NCBI RefSeq assembly: GCF_051903925.1
Contig: NZ_CP173678.1
Span: forward strand, 1 to 64,000
Reading direction: 5' to 3'
Length of the DNA: 64,000 nt
Origin: G051903925 sp051903925
GTDB lineage: Bacteria; Pseudomonadota; Alphaproteobacteria; Zavarziniales; Zavarziniaceae
Position 1 is the first letter of the stretch, and every line of letters starts with the position of its first letter. The position numbers and the translations under genes were made by a program. Shown one piece after another: positions 15,879 through 24,935 of the stretch. The notes under the pieces are model-generated. The model had not been told where the DNA came from and ran no database searches. It worked only from the letters and a program-made list of their open reading frames with translations.

Positions 15879-17069
15879 CTACTTCACGATCGTCGCGACG
15901 ACGCCGGCGCCGACGGTGCGGCCGCCTTCGCGGATCGCGAAGCGCAGACCCTCGTCCATCGCGATCGGCGCGATCAGCTCGACGTTCATCGACACGTTGT
16001 CGCCCGGCATCACCATCTCGACGCCTTCGTCCAGCGTCACGATGCCGGTCACGTCCGTCGTCCGGAAGTAGAACTGCGGACGGTAGTTCGTGAAGAACGG
16101 CGTATGACGGCCGCCCTCTTCCTTCGTCAGGATGTAGGCCTCGGCCTTGAACTGCGTGTGCGGCGTGATCGTGCCGGGCTTCGCCAGAACCTGGCCACGC
16201 TCGACATCCTCGCGGCCAACGCCACGCAGCAGCGCACCGATATTGTCGCCTGCCTCGCCCTGGTCCAGCAGCTTGCGGAACATCTCGACGCCCGTGCAGG
16301 TCGACTTCGCCGTCGCCTTCAGGCCAACGATCTCCACTTCGTCGCCGACCTTCACGATGCCGCGCTCAACGCGACCCGTCACCACTGTGCCGCGGCCCGA
16401 GATCGAGAACACGTCCTCGATCGGCATCAGGAACGGCTTGTCCTTCGGACGCTCCGGCTGCGGGATGTACGCATCCACCGCCGCCATCAGCTCCAGGATC
16501 GCGTCGTGGCCCAGCTTCTTGTCCGAATCCTCAAGCGCCGCCAGCGCCGAGCCCTTGATCACCGGAATGTCGTCGCCCGGGAACTGGTAGCTCGACAGAA
16601 GCTCCCGCACCTCGAGCTCGACCAGCTCCAGAAGCTCGGGATCGTCGACCATGTCGACCTTGTTCAGGAACACCACCAGCGACGGCACGCCAACCTGGCG
16701 CGCCAGCAGGATGTGCTCGCGCGTCTGCGGCATCGGGCCGTCCGCCGCCGACACGACCAGGATGGCGCCGTCCATCTGCGCCGCACCCGTGATCATGTTC
16801 TTCACGTAGTCGGCATGGCCCGGGCAGTCGACGTGCGCGTAGTGGCGGTTCGTCGTCTCGTACTCGACATGCGCCGTCGAGATCGTGATGCCGCGCGCCC
16901 GCTCTTCCGGAGCCTTGTCGATCTGGTCGTACGCCGTGAACGTCGCACCGCCCGTCTGCGCAAGGATCTTCGTGATCGCGGCCGTCAGCGACGTCTTCCC
17001 ATGGTCGACGTGACCGATCGTCCCGATATTGCAGTGCGGCTTCGTCCGCGCAAACTTCTCTTTGCTCAT
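15879..17069 (-). CDS. tuf: Elongation factor Tu, copy 2 (complete)
   Basis: This is the complete 396-residue EF-Tu, from MSKEKFARTKPHCNIG to the C-terminal GVVATIVK. G1 GHVDHGKT, G3 DCPGHADY and G4 NKVDMVDD are present, as are domains II and III. It lies between tRNA-Gly and tRNA-Trp, so it is probably co-transcribed with tRNAs from the promoter near 17400. It is a near-exact direct repeat of the copy at 1-1184, with four synonymous differences seen. The two copies bracket about 15 kb that includes rpoB and rpoC. Confidence 0.99.
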   Translation of the reverse strand: MSKEKFARTKPHCNIGTIGHVDHGKTSLTAAITKILAQTGGATFTAYDQIDKAPEERARGITISTAHVEYETTNRHYAHVDCPGHADYVKNMITGAAQMDGAILVVSAADGPMPQTREHILLARQVGVPSLVVFLNKVDMVDDPELLELVELEVRELLSSYQFPGDDIPVIKGSALAALEDSDKKLGHDAILELMAAVDAYIPQPERPKDKPFLMPIEDVFSISGRGTVVTGRVERGIVKVGDEVEIVGLKATAKSTCTGVEMFRKLLDQGEAGDNIGALLRGVGREDVERGQVLAKPGTITPHTQFKAEAYILTKEEGGRHTPFFTNYRPQFYFRTTDVTGIVTLDEGVEMVMPGDNVSMNVELIAPIAMDEGLRFAIREGGRTVGAGVVATIVK

Positions 17070-17106
17070 CGTCTCGCCATCCGTCTCAACGTTGCGCCCG
17101 GCCGGC

Positions 17107-17180
<74 letters not shown>

Positions 17181-17276
17181 CCGTCTACCGCCTGCCTGCG
17201 TTGCCGCACCCCAAGTTCCGGGTCCCTGGTTCGTGTCCTGATCCCAACCGCCCGCCCGGGAGCCCGAGCGGGTAGG

Positions 17277-17362
17277 TGGTGGAGGGGGAAGGATTCGAAC
17301 CTTCGTAGACTTCCGTCGGCAGATTTACAGTCTGCTGCCATTGACCGCTCGGCCACCCCTCC
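17277..17362 (-). tRNA. tRNA-Tyr (GUA)
   Basis: The 86-nt minus-strand gene has acceptor GGAGGGG, a long variable arm as expected of bacterial tRNA-Tyr, anticodon GTA within ACTGTAAAT and an encoded CCA. It is the first gene of the tRNA-tuf unit, about 28 nt downstream of a likely transcription start. Confidence 0.97.
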
Positions 17363-17397
17363 GCAGGACCCAGGGGCCCCGAAACTCGGAGCGACGC

Positions 17398-17425
17398 ACT
17401 ATCGACATCCAAGGCTCCAAGTCAA
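17398..17425 (-). promoter_or_regulatory. Promoter of the tRNA-Tyr/tRNA-Gly/tuf unit
   Basis: On the minus strand TTGACT (17420-17425) and GATAGT (17398-17403) are 16 bp apart. That is five of six and four of six matches to the sigma-70 consensus, about 35 bp before tRNA-Tyr. Its strength fits a stable-RNA operon. Confidence 0.6.
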
Positions 17426-17529
17426 CGGCAAACACGCCGCGCCGCAAAATTCCGCCACGCGGCCGGCGCAGGGGTGGGACGGGGCGCGGTTGATTGCGCG
17501 TCCAGGGTCATCCCCATATAAGAACCGCC

Positions 17530-18672
17530 ATGACCACCCGCAAGCGGCCGCCAGGGCCATCGAAGGGCCCCCGCCGGCCGCTGGACCAGGCCCCGGGCCG
17601 CAAGGATGGCCGCGACCAGGCCCGTGGCGCCGGCCGCGCACCGGAGCGGGCACCTGTGGCCGAGCGACCCGCCGCCCGCGGGCCGGAGCGCGCCGCTGAC
17701 CGCGTGGCCGACCGCCCCGCCGATCGCCCGGCGGCGCGCCCGGCCGCGCGCGAGGATCGCCCCAATTCGCGCCCGCCCAAGCGCCTGGCCGATGCCGGCC
17801 CCGCGTCGGGCCGCGCCGACCGGCCGGGGGCCAGGCCTGCCGCCCCGGGCAAGGCGCGGTCCCCCGCCAGCCGCCCCGGACCGCGTGCCACCACCACCCC
17901 GCCCGAGCCGGCACGCGGCCGCGTACGCGACACCGCCGATGCGCTGTGGCTGTTCGGGACCCATGCCGTGCTGGCCGCGCTGGCCAATCCCAACCGACGC
18001 TGCCGCCAGTTGCTGCTGACCGAGGGCGCTGCCGAGACGCTGGCGCCGCGCCTGGACGCCCTGCTGGCGCGCGCCGCGGTCGCCGCGGAGCAGGTCGAGC
18101 GCGAAGTGATCGACCGCCTGCTGCCGCCCGGCAGCGTGCACCAGGGCGTGGCGCTGCGCTGCCAGCCGCTGGAGGAGCCCGATCTGGCAGAGGCCTGCAC
18201 CCCGGCCGAGGGCGAGTCGGGCGTTGTCGTCGTCCTGGACCAGGTCACGGATCCGCACAATGTGGGTGCAGTCCTGCGCTCCGCCGCGGCCTTCGGGGCG
18301 CGGGCGGTGATCGTGACGGAGCGCCACGCGCCGGCGGCGACCGGCACCCTGGCCAAGGCGGCATCGGGCGCGCTGGACATCGTGCCGCTGATCCGTGCGA
18401 CCAACCTGGCCCGCGCGCTGGACGACCTCGCCCGGCTGGGCTACTGGCGCGTCGGCCTGGACGGCAAGGCCGGGCAGACGCTGTCGCAGGTCGACACGTC
18501 GGGCAACGTCGTGCTGGTCCTGGGTGCCGAGGGCGCCGGCCTGCGCCGTCTGACGGCCGAGCGGTGCGACCATGTCGCCCGCCTGCCGATCCGGGCCGAG
18601 ATGGAAAGCCTGAACGTGTCCAACGCCGCCGCCGTGGCGCTCTACGAGATTGCGCGCGGCCGCGGCGACTGA
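17530..18672 (+). CDS. rlmB: 23S rRNA (guanosine-2'-O-)-methyltransferase RlmB-type SpoU enzyme
   Basis: SpoU-family enzymes methylate a 2'-OH of rRNA or tRNA and have a knotted SAM-binding fold. The 380-residue product has the three SpoU motifs in order: DQVTDPHNVGAVLRSAAAFG (about residue 237), LVLGAEGAGLRRLT and LPIRAEMESLNVSNAAAVAL. A substrate-binding domain starting near residue 135 (LFGTHAVLAAL) precedes them. The first 130 residues are an Arg/Pro/Ala-rich extension not found in the catalytic family. The ATG is only 8 nt past a TATAAG box (17517-17522) and has no clear ribosome-binding site, so the mRNA may be leaderless. RlmB itself is the most likely identity; TrmH-like paralogs are the alternative. 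Confidence 0.9.
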   Translation: MTTRKRPPGPSKGPRRPLDQAPGRKDGRDQARGAGRAPERAPVAERPAARGPERAADRVADRPADRPAARPAAREDRPNSRPPKRLADAGPASGRADRPGARPAAPGKARSPASRPGPRATTTPPEPARGRVRDTADALWLFGTHAVLAALANPNRRCRQLLLTEGAAETLAPRLDALLARAAVAAEQVEREVIDRLLPPGSVHQGVALRCQPLEEPDLAEACTPAEGESGVVVVLDQVTDPHNVGAVLRSAAAFGARAVIVTERHAPAATGTLAKAASGALDIVPLIRATNLARALDDLARLGYWRVGLDGKAGQTLSQVDTSGNVVLVLGAEGAGLRRLTAERCDHVARLPIRAEMESLNVSNAAAVALYEIARGRGD

Positions 18673-18753
18673 CGCGGCAGCCCGGCGCCGTTTGGCGGCA
18701 GCGCGTGTGGGGGCATTGGCGGAATGCGCGGCACAGGATAAAAGACGCGCGGC

Positions 18754-18828
18754 GCCGGCTTAGCTCAGGGGTAGAGCAACCGCCTTGTAAGCGGTAGGTC
18801 GTCGGTTCAAATCCGACAGCCGGCACCA
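18754..18828 (+). tRNA. tRNA-Thr (UGU)
   Basis: The 75-nt cloverleaf has acceptor GCCGGCT/AGCCGGC, anticodon loop CTTGTAA (anticodon TGT), T loop GTTCAAATC and encoded CCA. A likely promoter lies just upstream: TTGGCG at 18716-18721 and a GATAAA-type -10 at 18737-18742, with a short 15-bp spacer. Confidence 0.97.
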
Positions 18829-18892
18829 GATGGTTTTCGGGACGCAGTTCAGGCGGTCACGCCCGGGGGGATCGTTGGGAAACAGGTCGCAG

Positions 18893-19459
18893 GTGCGGGA
18901 GCCTTCGCTTTTCCTGATGTGGCTGAAGCAGCCCTTCCACATCGGCGCCGTCGCCCCTTCCAGCCCTGCCCTGTCGCGCCGCATGGCGGCCCAGGTCCTG
19001 GGCGCCACCGGCACGATCGTCGAGCTGGGCGGCGGCACCGGGCCGATCACCCGTGCGCTGCTGGAGGCAGGCATCGCGCCGGAGCGCCTGGTCGTCGTCG
19101 AGCGCGACCCCACGCTGTTCGAGACGCTGCGGCGCAATTTCCCTACCGCGCGGGTCCTGCTGGGCGATGCCGCCCACCTGGACCGGCTTCTGGCCGACCA
19201 GGGCATCCCGCAGGTCGGCGGCATCGTCTCTGGCCTGCCGCTGCTCAACATGTCGGCGGAAATTCAGGAGGCGATCCTGCGCGCCGGCTTCGCCGCACTT
19301 GCACCCGGCGGCTGCTTCGTGCAGTTCACCTACGGACCCGCCGTGCCGGTGCGTCGCACGGTGCTGCAGTCCCTGGCGCTGAGGGCCCGCAGGGCCGGGC
19401 GCGCCTGGCTGAACCTGCCGCCGGCAACGGTGTGGTGTTTCGAACGGGCCGCCGCGTGA
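18893..19459 (+). CDS. pmtA: PmtA-type phospholipid N-methyltransferase
   Basis: This class I SAM-dependent methyltransferase resembles the rhizobial PmtA family, which converts phosphatidylethanolamine stepwise to phosphatidylcholine. The pattern LKQPFHIGAVAPSSPALSRR, then the SAM motif IVELGGGTGPITRALLEAG, then VVSGLPLLNM-like and FVQFTYGP segments is characteristic. The frame opens at 18830, two bases after the tRNA-Thr end, which is too close for a leader. A GTG at 18893 or an ATG at 18917 is more likely; I list the GTG. The related rRNA adenine dimethylases have a different substrate motif and are less likely. Confidence 0.8.
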   Translation: MREPSLFLMWLKQPFHIGAVAPSSPALSRRMAAQVLGATGTIVELGGGTGPITRALLEAGIAPERLVVVERDPTLFETLRRNFPTARVLLGDAAHLDRLLADQGIPQVGGIVSGLPLLNMSAEIQEAILRAGFAALAPGGCFVQFTYGPAVPVRRTVLQSLALRARRAGRAWLNLPPATVWCFERAAA

Positions 19460-19530
19460 CCACCCGCGCGACCAAAGGTATTGAGTTGGCCCCCGCGGCA
19501 CCGCGGACATGGCCCTGGAGGATTGAAGGA

Positions 19531-20157
19531 ATGGCGAAGGGACGCATGACCATGCTGCGGGCGCTGACCGCCCTGGCAGTCGCAGGGGGGGCCGCGTTCG
19601 GGGGCACCTATGCGGCTCCCGCGCTGGCCCAGACGGCAGCGGCGGCACCGGCCGCCGTGATCGCGTTTGTCGACGTGCCACGCGTGCTGCGCGATTCCGC
19701 CGCGGCCAAGAGCGCGCGGGCGCAGCTGGAGCGCCAGCAGCAGACCTATGATGCCGAGCTGAAGCAGAAGGAAGCGCAGCTGCGCCAGGGGGAACAGGCC
19801 CTGGGCCAGCAGCGCGCCACGCTGAGCCCCGAGCAGTTCCAGGCCAAGCAGCGCGAACTGCAGCAGCAGCTGGAACAGTTCCGGCAGCTGGCCGACCGGC
19901 GGCGGACGCAACTGGCCTTTGGCCAGGACGGCGCCATGCGCCAGATGCAGCCGGTGCTGCAGCAGATCGTGGCCGACACGGCCAAGCAGGTCGGCGCCAC
20001 CATCGTCCTCGATTCGGCGCGCGTGCTGGTGTCCGCCACGAACCTGAACATCACCGACCGGGTGATCCAGCAGTTCGACCGCAAGCTGCCGCGGGTGACG
20101 GTCAACTTCAACGCTCCCGCCCAGCCGGCCCCGGCCGGCCAGGCCAACCCGCAATAA
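19531..20157 (+). CDS. skp: OmpH/Skp-family periplasmic chaperone
   Basis: Skp trimers hold unfolded outer-membrane proteins in the periplasm. The 208-residue precursor has an export signal ending near PALAQT. The short segment VIAFVDVPRVLRDSAAAKSA opens the Skp domain, followed by a long Gln/Glu/Arg coiled coil (about residues 70-135) and a C-terminal return strand with ATIVLDSARVLV. GGAGG lies nine bases before the ATG at 19531. Unlike the usual bamA-skp-lpxD order, none of those partners is nearby. A GGGCCGGC/GCCGGCCC hairpin (20208-20228) without a T-run follows the gene. Confidence 0.85.
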   Translation: MAKGRMTMLRALTALAVAGGAAFGGTYAAPALAQTAAAAPAAVIAFVDVPRVLRDSAAAKSARAQLERQQQTYDAELKQKEAQLRQGEQALGQQRATLSPEQFQAKQRELQQQLEQFRQLADRRRTQLAFGQDGAMRQMQPVLQQIVADTAKQVGATIVLDSARVLVSATNLNITDRVIQQFDRKLPRVTVNFNAPAQPAPAGQANPQ

Positions 20158-20251
20158 ACGCGGCATCCAGAATCGCGACACCCAGAATCGCGGCATCAAG
20201 ACAAGGTGGGCCGGCTTTGCGCCGGCCCGACCGATTGCGGAAGATCCGGCC

Positions 20252-21184
20252 ATGAATGCCCAGTCCCAGCGCATGCCCCTGGAGATTGCCTTTGCCGGCA
20301 ATCCGCTGGACCGCGCCAGCACGACCCGCGACAAGCCGGAAAAGCTGGTCGCCCTCCTGAAGGATGGCGAGATCCTTCCCGTCTGGAAGACGCAGCCCGT
20401 CGCCATGGCCGCCCCGCGCAAGGGGCTGTGCTGGGTGACGCTCGACGCCGTGCAGCATGTCGTGGCCAAGGGCGCAACGCTGGTCTTCCTGGGCACGGCC
20501 CGGGGCGTCGGGCATTTCGCGCTCGACATCTCGGGCGAGCCCAATCCCGCCAATGACGGCCCGCTGGCGGGCTTGGTAGAGGCGGTCGACATGCGTGCCC
20601 TGGTGCCGCGCCTGACCCCGGACGAGGTGGCGATCGCGGGCCAGGCCAAGGCCATGGTCGACTGGCACGCCCGGCACCAGTTCTGCGCCGTGTGCGGGAC
20701 CCGCACCGAACTGCGCCAGGGCGGCTACATGCGCCATTGCCCGCAGTGCCAGGCGGCCCATTTCCCCCGCACCGACCCCGTCGTCATCATGCTGGCAACG
20801 CGCGGCGACAAATGCCTGCTGGGCCGGCAGAAGCCGTGGCCCGCCGGCATGTTCTCGGCCCTTGCCGGCTTCATGGAGCCCGGCGAATCGATCGAGGAGG
20901 CGGTCCGCCGCGAGGTGAAGGAGGAAGCGGGGATCGAGGTGGGCGCGGTCCGCTACATCGCGACCCAACCCTGGCCCTTCCCGTCGTCCCTCATGATCGG
21001 TTGCTTGGCGGAGGCGACGAGCGAGGCGATCGAGCGCGACGACCAGGAGCTGGAGGAAGCACGCTGGTTCGACCGCGACACGGTCGTGCGCGCGCTGGCG
21101 GGCGACCGCAATGCCGGCCTGGGCGTGCCGCCCGCCATGGCGATTGCGCACCAGCTGCTGCGCGCCTGGATCGAGGGGCACTGA
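20252..21184 (+). CDS. nudC: NADH pyrophosphatase / NAD-cap hydrolase NudC
   Basis: NudC hydrolyses NAD(H) and removes NAD caps from RNA. The 310-residue protein has an N-terminal NUDIX-like domain, a complete zinc site (C145, C148, C163, C166) and a Nudix box GFMEPGESIEEAVRREVKEE with all catalytic glutamates. It also has the family signature TQPWPFPSSLM just after it, which separates NudC from other Nudix enzymes. The GAGGGG near the end of the gene appears to serve as ribosome-binding site for the next frame. Confidence 0.95.
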   Translation: MNAQSQRMPLEIAFAGNPLDRASTTRDKPEKLVALLKDGEILPVWKTQPVAMAAPRKGLCWVTLDAVQHVVAKGATLVFLGTARGVGHFALDISGEPNPANDGPLAGLVEAVDMRALVPRLTPDEVAIAGQAKAMVDWHARHQFCAVCGTRTELRQGGYMRHCPQCQAAHFPRTDPVVIMLATRGDKCLLGRQKPWPAGMFSALAGFMEPGESIEEAVRREVKEEAGIEVGAVRYIATQPWPFPSSLMIGCLAEATSEAIERDDQELEEARWFDRDTVVRALAGDRNAGLGVPPAMAIAHQLLRAWIEGH

Positions 21185-21185
21185 C

Positions 21186-21782
21186 CTGCACGCGCTGGTC
21201 GTCCTGGCCCATCCGGACGCCGACAGCTTCTCCCGCGCCGCGGCGGATCAGGTCGCGGCCGGCCTTGCCGCGGCCGGCCACACGTCCGAACTGGCCGACC
21301 TGGCGGCGGAGGGTTTCGATCCAAGGACCAGTGCGGCCGATCTTCGCCACTACAGGGGCGATGCCGCCGCCCCTGCCGACGTCGCGGCAGAACATGGCCG
21401 GATCGACCGGGCGGACGGCCTGGTCTTCGTCTTCCCGATCTACTGGTGGTCCCTGCCGGCCCTGCTCAAGGGCTGGGTCGACCGGGTCCTGACCAACGGC
21501 TTCGCCTATGGCTATACGGCGGAGGGCAGGCTGCTGGGCCTGCTGCGCGACCGGCCAGTGCGTGTGCTGGCGATCGGGGCCGGCGACCTGGGCAGTTTCG
21601 AGCGCCATGGCTATGACACGGCGATCCAGACCCAGATCACGCGCGGCATATTCGGCTATTGCGGCATCACCCAAGCCCGCACCGACCTCCTGCTGGATGT
21701 CGAGGCCAGGGACCCAGGCGTACGTGACGGCCTGCTGGCCCAGGCATTCGCGACGGGGCGAGACCTGTTCGGCCCGGGTTGA
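21186..21782 (+). CDS. NAD(P)H:quinone oxidoreductase-like flavoprotein (MdaB/KefF type)
   Basis: The protein has the flavodoxin-like fold of NQO1/MdaB enzymes, which reduce quinones by two electrons using FAD or FMN. Visible features are ALVVLAHPDADSFSRA at the N-terminus (cofactor phosphate loop) and VFVFPIYWWSLPALLKGWVD in the middle, the strongest family signature. Homologs normally begin one or two residues before the VVLAHPD strand. Here no ATG, GTG or TTG lies at that place. A CTG at 21186 is preceded by GAGGGG with a 7-nt gap and follows the nudC stop by one base, so it is my preferred start (198 residues). ATG 21111 and TTG 21144 would add an unrelated extension inside nudC. Confidence 0.8.
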   Translation: MHALVVLAHPDADSFSRAAADQVAAGLAAAGHTSELADLAAEGFDPRTSAADLRHYRGDAAAPADVAAEHGRIDRADGLVFVFPIYWWSLPALLKGWVDRVLTNGFAYGYTAEGRLLGLLRDRPVRVLAIGAGDLGSFERHGYDTAIQTQITRGIFGYCGITQARTDLLLDVEARDPGVRDGLLAQAFATGRDLFGPG

Positions 21783-21875
21783 ACTGGCTCCAGCAGAGCC
21801 TCCTCATCCTCTGAGGCTCGCCCGTTGGTGCGCGCACGGGGATGAGGGCGCCCTTGCGGGAATTCGCCACTCCGC

Positions 21876-24800
21876 TCAGTCCGGCAGGGTCGTCAGTGCC
21901 GGGTTGATGCCCATGGCGGTGGTGTTGACGCTCAGCGTGCGCTCGGTCGCGAAACGCTGGACGTAGTGGGGACCGCCCGCCTTTGGTCCCGTGCCCGACA
22001 GGCCTTCGCCGCCGAAGGGCTGGCTGCCGACCACGGCGCCGATCATGTTGCGGTTCACATACGTATTCCCGATGCCCAGGCTGCCGTGGATGTGCGCGAT
22101 CGTCGCCTGGATACGGCTGTGGATCCCCAGCGTCAAGCCATAGCCCCAGGCCTCGACGGCCGACAGCACCTGGTCCAGCCGGCCATCGGCAAAGCGGATC
22201 ACATGCACGACCGGGCCGAACACCTCATGGGTCAGGCGATCGGCGCGGTCCAGCCGGACCGCACGCGGAGCGAACCAGAAGCCGGGCGGCAGGTCGCGCG
22301 GCAGCGGCGTCTCCCCGATCAGGCCACCATGCGGCAGGACCCGGGCGACATGCAGGGCCAGCGCATCGCGAGCATCCGCATCGATCACAGGCCCCACGTC
22401 GGTCGAAATCTCGCCCGGCGGCCCAACCTTCAGTTCTGCCATGGCGCCCGCCAGCATGCGCTCGATCCCGTCGGCAACACTCTCGGCCAGGAAGAGCACG
22501 CGGAGCGCGGAACAGCGCTGCCCAGCCGAGCGGAAGGCCGAGGTCACGACGTCGTCCACCACCTGCTCGCTTAAGGCCGAGGCATCGACGATCATGGCGT
22601 TCTGCCCGCCCGTCTCCGCGACCAGGGGCACGATGGGCCCGTCCCGCGCGGCCAGCGCCTGGGCAATGCCGCGCGCCGTGGCCGTCGAGCCGGTGAAGAC
22701 CACGCCCGCGGTCCGCGGGTCGGCGACCAGCCGTGCCCCCACCGTCGCACCCGGCCCGGGCAGAAGCTGGACGACGTCTTCCGGCACGCCCGCCCGGTGC
22801 AGCAGGGCGACCACGTGGGCCGCGATCAGCGGCGTCTGGTCGGCCGGCTTGGCCAGGACGGCGTTGCCCGCAACCAACGCCGCCGCGACCTGCCCCAGGA
22901 AGATCGCCAGCGGGAAATTCCAGGGGGAAATTGCGACGAACACGCCGCGCCCATGCAGGCTCAGGCTGTTTGCCTCGCCCGTCGGGCCGGGCAGGACCTG
23001 GGGCTGCAACCGGGCCTGCGCCTGGGCGGCGTAATAGCGACAGAAGTCGACCGCCTCCCGCAGTTCGGCGACGGCGTCGGGCAAGGTCTTGCCTGCCTCG
23101 TGCACGAGCAGCGCCAACAGGCTTGCGGTGTGCTCCTCAAGCAGATCGGCGGCGCGGACCAGGCAGGCGGCGCGCGCCTCCGGCCCCGCCGCGTCCCAGG
23201 CGGGCTGTGCGGTCCGGGCCTGGCTGATGGCCGCGTCGACGCAGGCGGCGTCAGCGGCCACCACCTCGCCCAGGACGCGGGTCCCGTCGGACGGACTGCT
23301 GACGGCGCGCACCGCCGCACGCGCCGGCGCGCGGGGCGGCACCGCACGCCGGACCACGCTGGCGCGGGCGATCTGCGCCCTCAGGCTGTTGACGGTGGCG
23401 GTGTCGTTGAGGTCATGGCCACGGGAATTCACGCGCTCGGGCTGGAACAGGTCGCGCGGCAGCGGGATCAGCGGATGCGCATGGGATGCCAGACCCTCCA
23501 GCCGGGTGGCGGGGTCGGACACGATCGCCGCGACGTTGGCGTCACGGTCGGCGACCTGGTTCACGAACGAGGTATTGGCCCCGTTCTCCAGCAGGCGGCG
23601 CACCAGATAGGGCAGAAGCGCCTCGTGGCTGCCGACCGGGGCATAGACCCGCACCGGCACGCCTTGCCGCACCAGGTCGTGATAGAGCGCGTCGCCCATG
23701 CCGTGCAGGCGCTGGAACTCGAAGCCGTCGACCGTCCCGCCGGCCAGGTCCAGCACGGCCGCGATGGTGTGCGCGTTGTGGGTCGCGAACTGCGGATGGA
23801 CCATGGCCCGGGCATCCAGCAGGCGCTTCGCACAGACAAGGTAGGACAGGTCGGTCGAGGCCTTGCGCGTGAAGACCGGGTAATGGTCCAGTCCGCGCTC
23901 CTGCGCGCGCTTGATCTCGGTATCCCAATACGCACCCTTGACCAGGCGGACCATGATCCGCCGCCGGGTGTCGCGCGCCAGGTCGACCACCCGCTCGATC
24001 GTCTCCGCGGCGCGAAGCTGATAGGCCTGGACGGCCAGGCCCAGGCCGTCCCAGCCGGCCAGCGCGGGGTCACCCGCCACCCGCGCCAGCACGTCGAGGG
24101 AGAGGGCCAGGCGCTCCGCCTCCTCGGCATCGACGGTCAGGCCCAGGCGATGGCGCGCCGCCTCCGCCGCAAGGCCCGCCAGGCGGGGCACCACCTCCGC
24201 CATGACGCGCGCCCCTTGCGCGAACTCGAAGCGAGGATGGATCGCCGACAGCTTGACCGAGATGCCAGGGCGCTCAACCGGACCGGCCCCATCCGCCCCG
24301 GCACCGATGGCGGCAATCGCGGCGTGATAGGCGGCCAGGTTGCGCTCGGCATCCCCGGCCGTGCGGGCCCCCTCGCCCAGCATGTCGAAGGAATAGCGCC
24401 ACAGGCGCCCGTCGGTGCTGCGCGCCTCGCCCAGCGCCTCCTCGATGGTGCGGCCCAGGACGAACTGGCGGCCCAGGATCGCCATGGCGCGACGCATGGC
24501 GGTGCGCACCACCGGCTCGCCCAGGCGGCGGATCGTGCCGCCCAGGATGCGGCCGATCCCCTCCCCGGCCCCCAGGCCGACGACGCGGCCCGTCATCATC
24601 AGGGCATAGGTCGACGCATTGACCAGCAAGCTGTCGCCGTGACCCAGATGCGCCTCGAAGTCGAGGCCCGCCAGCTTGTCCGCGATCAGGCGGTCGGCCG
24701 TGGCCGCATCCGGAATGCGCAGCAGCGCCTCCGCGATGCACATCAGCGCGACGCCCTCGCGGGTCGAGAGGCCGAATTCCCCCAGGAACGAGGCGACGCC

Positions 24801-24935
24801 CCCCGCCTGCATGCGGGCCCGGGCGGCCACTACATGCTCTGCGGCGGCCTGTTCCACCCGGGCGCGGTCCGCCGCCGACCGATCATACTGGCTGAGCAGT
24901 GCGGCAACCCGCAGGTCCTCAGCCGCGCGCGTCAC
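21876..24935 (-). CDS. putA: Bifunctional proline dehydrogenase / L-glutamate-gamma-semialdehyde dehydrogenase
   Basis: PutA oxidises proline to glutamate in two steps and feeds electrons to quinone. The 1019-residue protein has a proline dehydrogenase domain (about 45-440; VRLVKGAYWDTEIKRAQERG binds FAD/substrate, YAPVGSHEALLPYLVRRLLE ends it). The aldehyde dehydrogenase domain (about 490-980) has ISPWNFPLAIFLGQ, catalytic Glu in LVAETGGQNAMIV and catalytic Cys in SAGQRCSALR. There is no N-terminal ribbon-helix-helix domain, so it is not a self-repressing PutA. The GTG at 24935 overlaps the upstream DUF952 stop as GTGA and has GGAG at the right distance. A longer frame to 25022 lies inside that gene. 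It converges with the flavoprotein gene. Confidence 0.96.
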   Translation of the reverse strand: MTRAAEDLRVAALLSQYDRSAADRARVEQAAAEHVVAARARMQAGGVASFLGEFGLSTREGVALMCIAEALLRIPDAATADRLIADKLAGLDFEAHLGHGDSLLVNASTYALMMTGRVVGLGAGEGIGRILGGTIRRLGEPVVRTAMRRAMAILGRQFVLGRTIEEALGEARSTDGRLWRYSFDMLGEGARTAGDAERNLAAYHAAIAAIGAGADGAGPVERPGISVKLSAIHPRFEFAQGARVMAEVVPRLAGLAAEAARHRLGLTVDAEEAERLALSLDVLARVAGDPALAGWDGLGLAVQAYQLRAAETIERVVDLARDTRRRIMVRLVKGAYWDTEIKRAQERGLDHYPVFTRKASTDLSYLVCAKRLLDARAMVHPQFATHNAHTIAAVLDLAGGTVDGFEFQRLHGMGDALYHDLVRQGVPVRVYAPVGSHEALLPYLVRRLLENGANTSFVNQVADRDANVAAIVSDPATRLEGLASHAHPLIPLPRDLFQPERVNSRGHDLNDTATVNSLRAQIARASVVRRAVPPRAPARAAVRAVSSPSDGTRVLGEVVAADAACVDAAISQARTAQPAWDAAGPEARAACLVRAADLLEEHTASLLALLVHEAGKTLPDAVAELREAVDFCRYYAAQAQARLQPQVLPGPTGEANSLSLHGRGVFVAISPWNFPLAIFLGQVAAALVAGNAVLAKPADQTPLIAAHVVALLHRAGVPEDVVQLLPGPGATVGARLVADPRTAGVVFTGSTATARGIAQALAARDGPIVPLVAETGGQNAMIVDASALSEQVVDDVVTSAFRSAGQRCSALRVLFLAESVADGIERMLAGAMAELKVGPPGEISTDVGPVIDADARDALALHVARVLPHGGLIGETPLPRDLPPGFWFAPRAVRLDRADRLTHEVFGPVVHVIRFADGRLDQVLSAVEAWGYGLTLGIHSRIQATIAHIHGSLGIGNTYVNRNMIGAVVGSQPFGGEGLSGTGPKAGGPHYVQRFATERTLSVNTTAMGINPALTTLPD

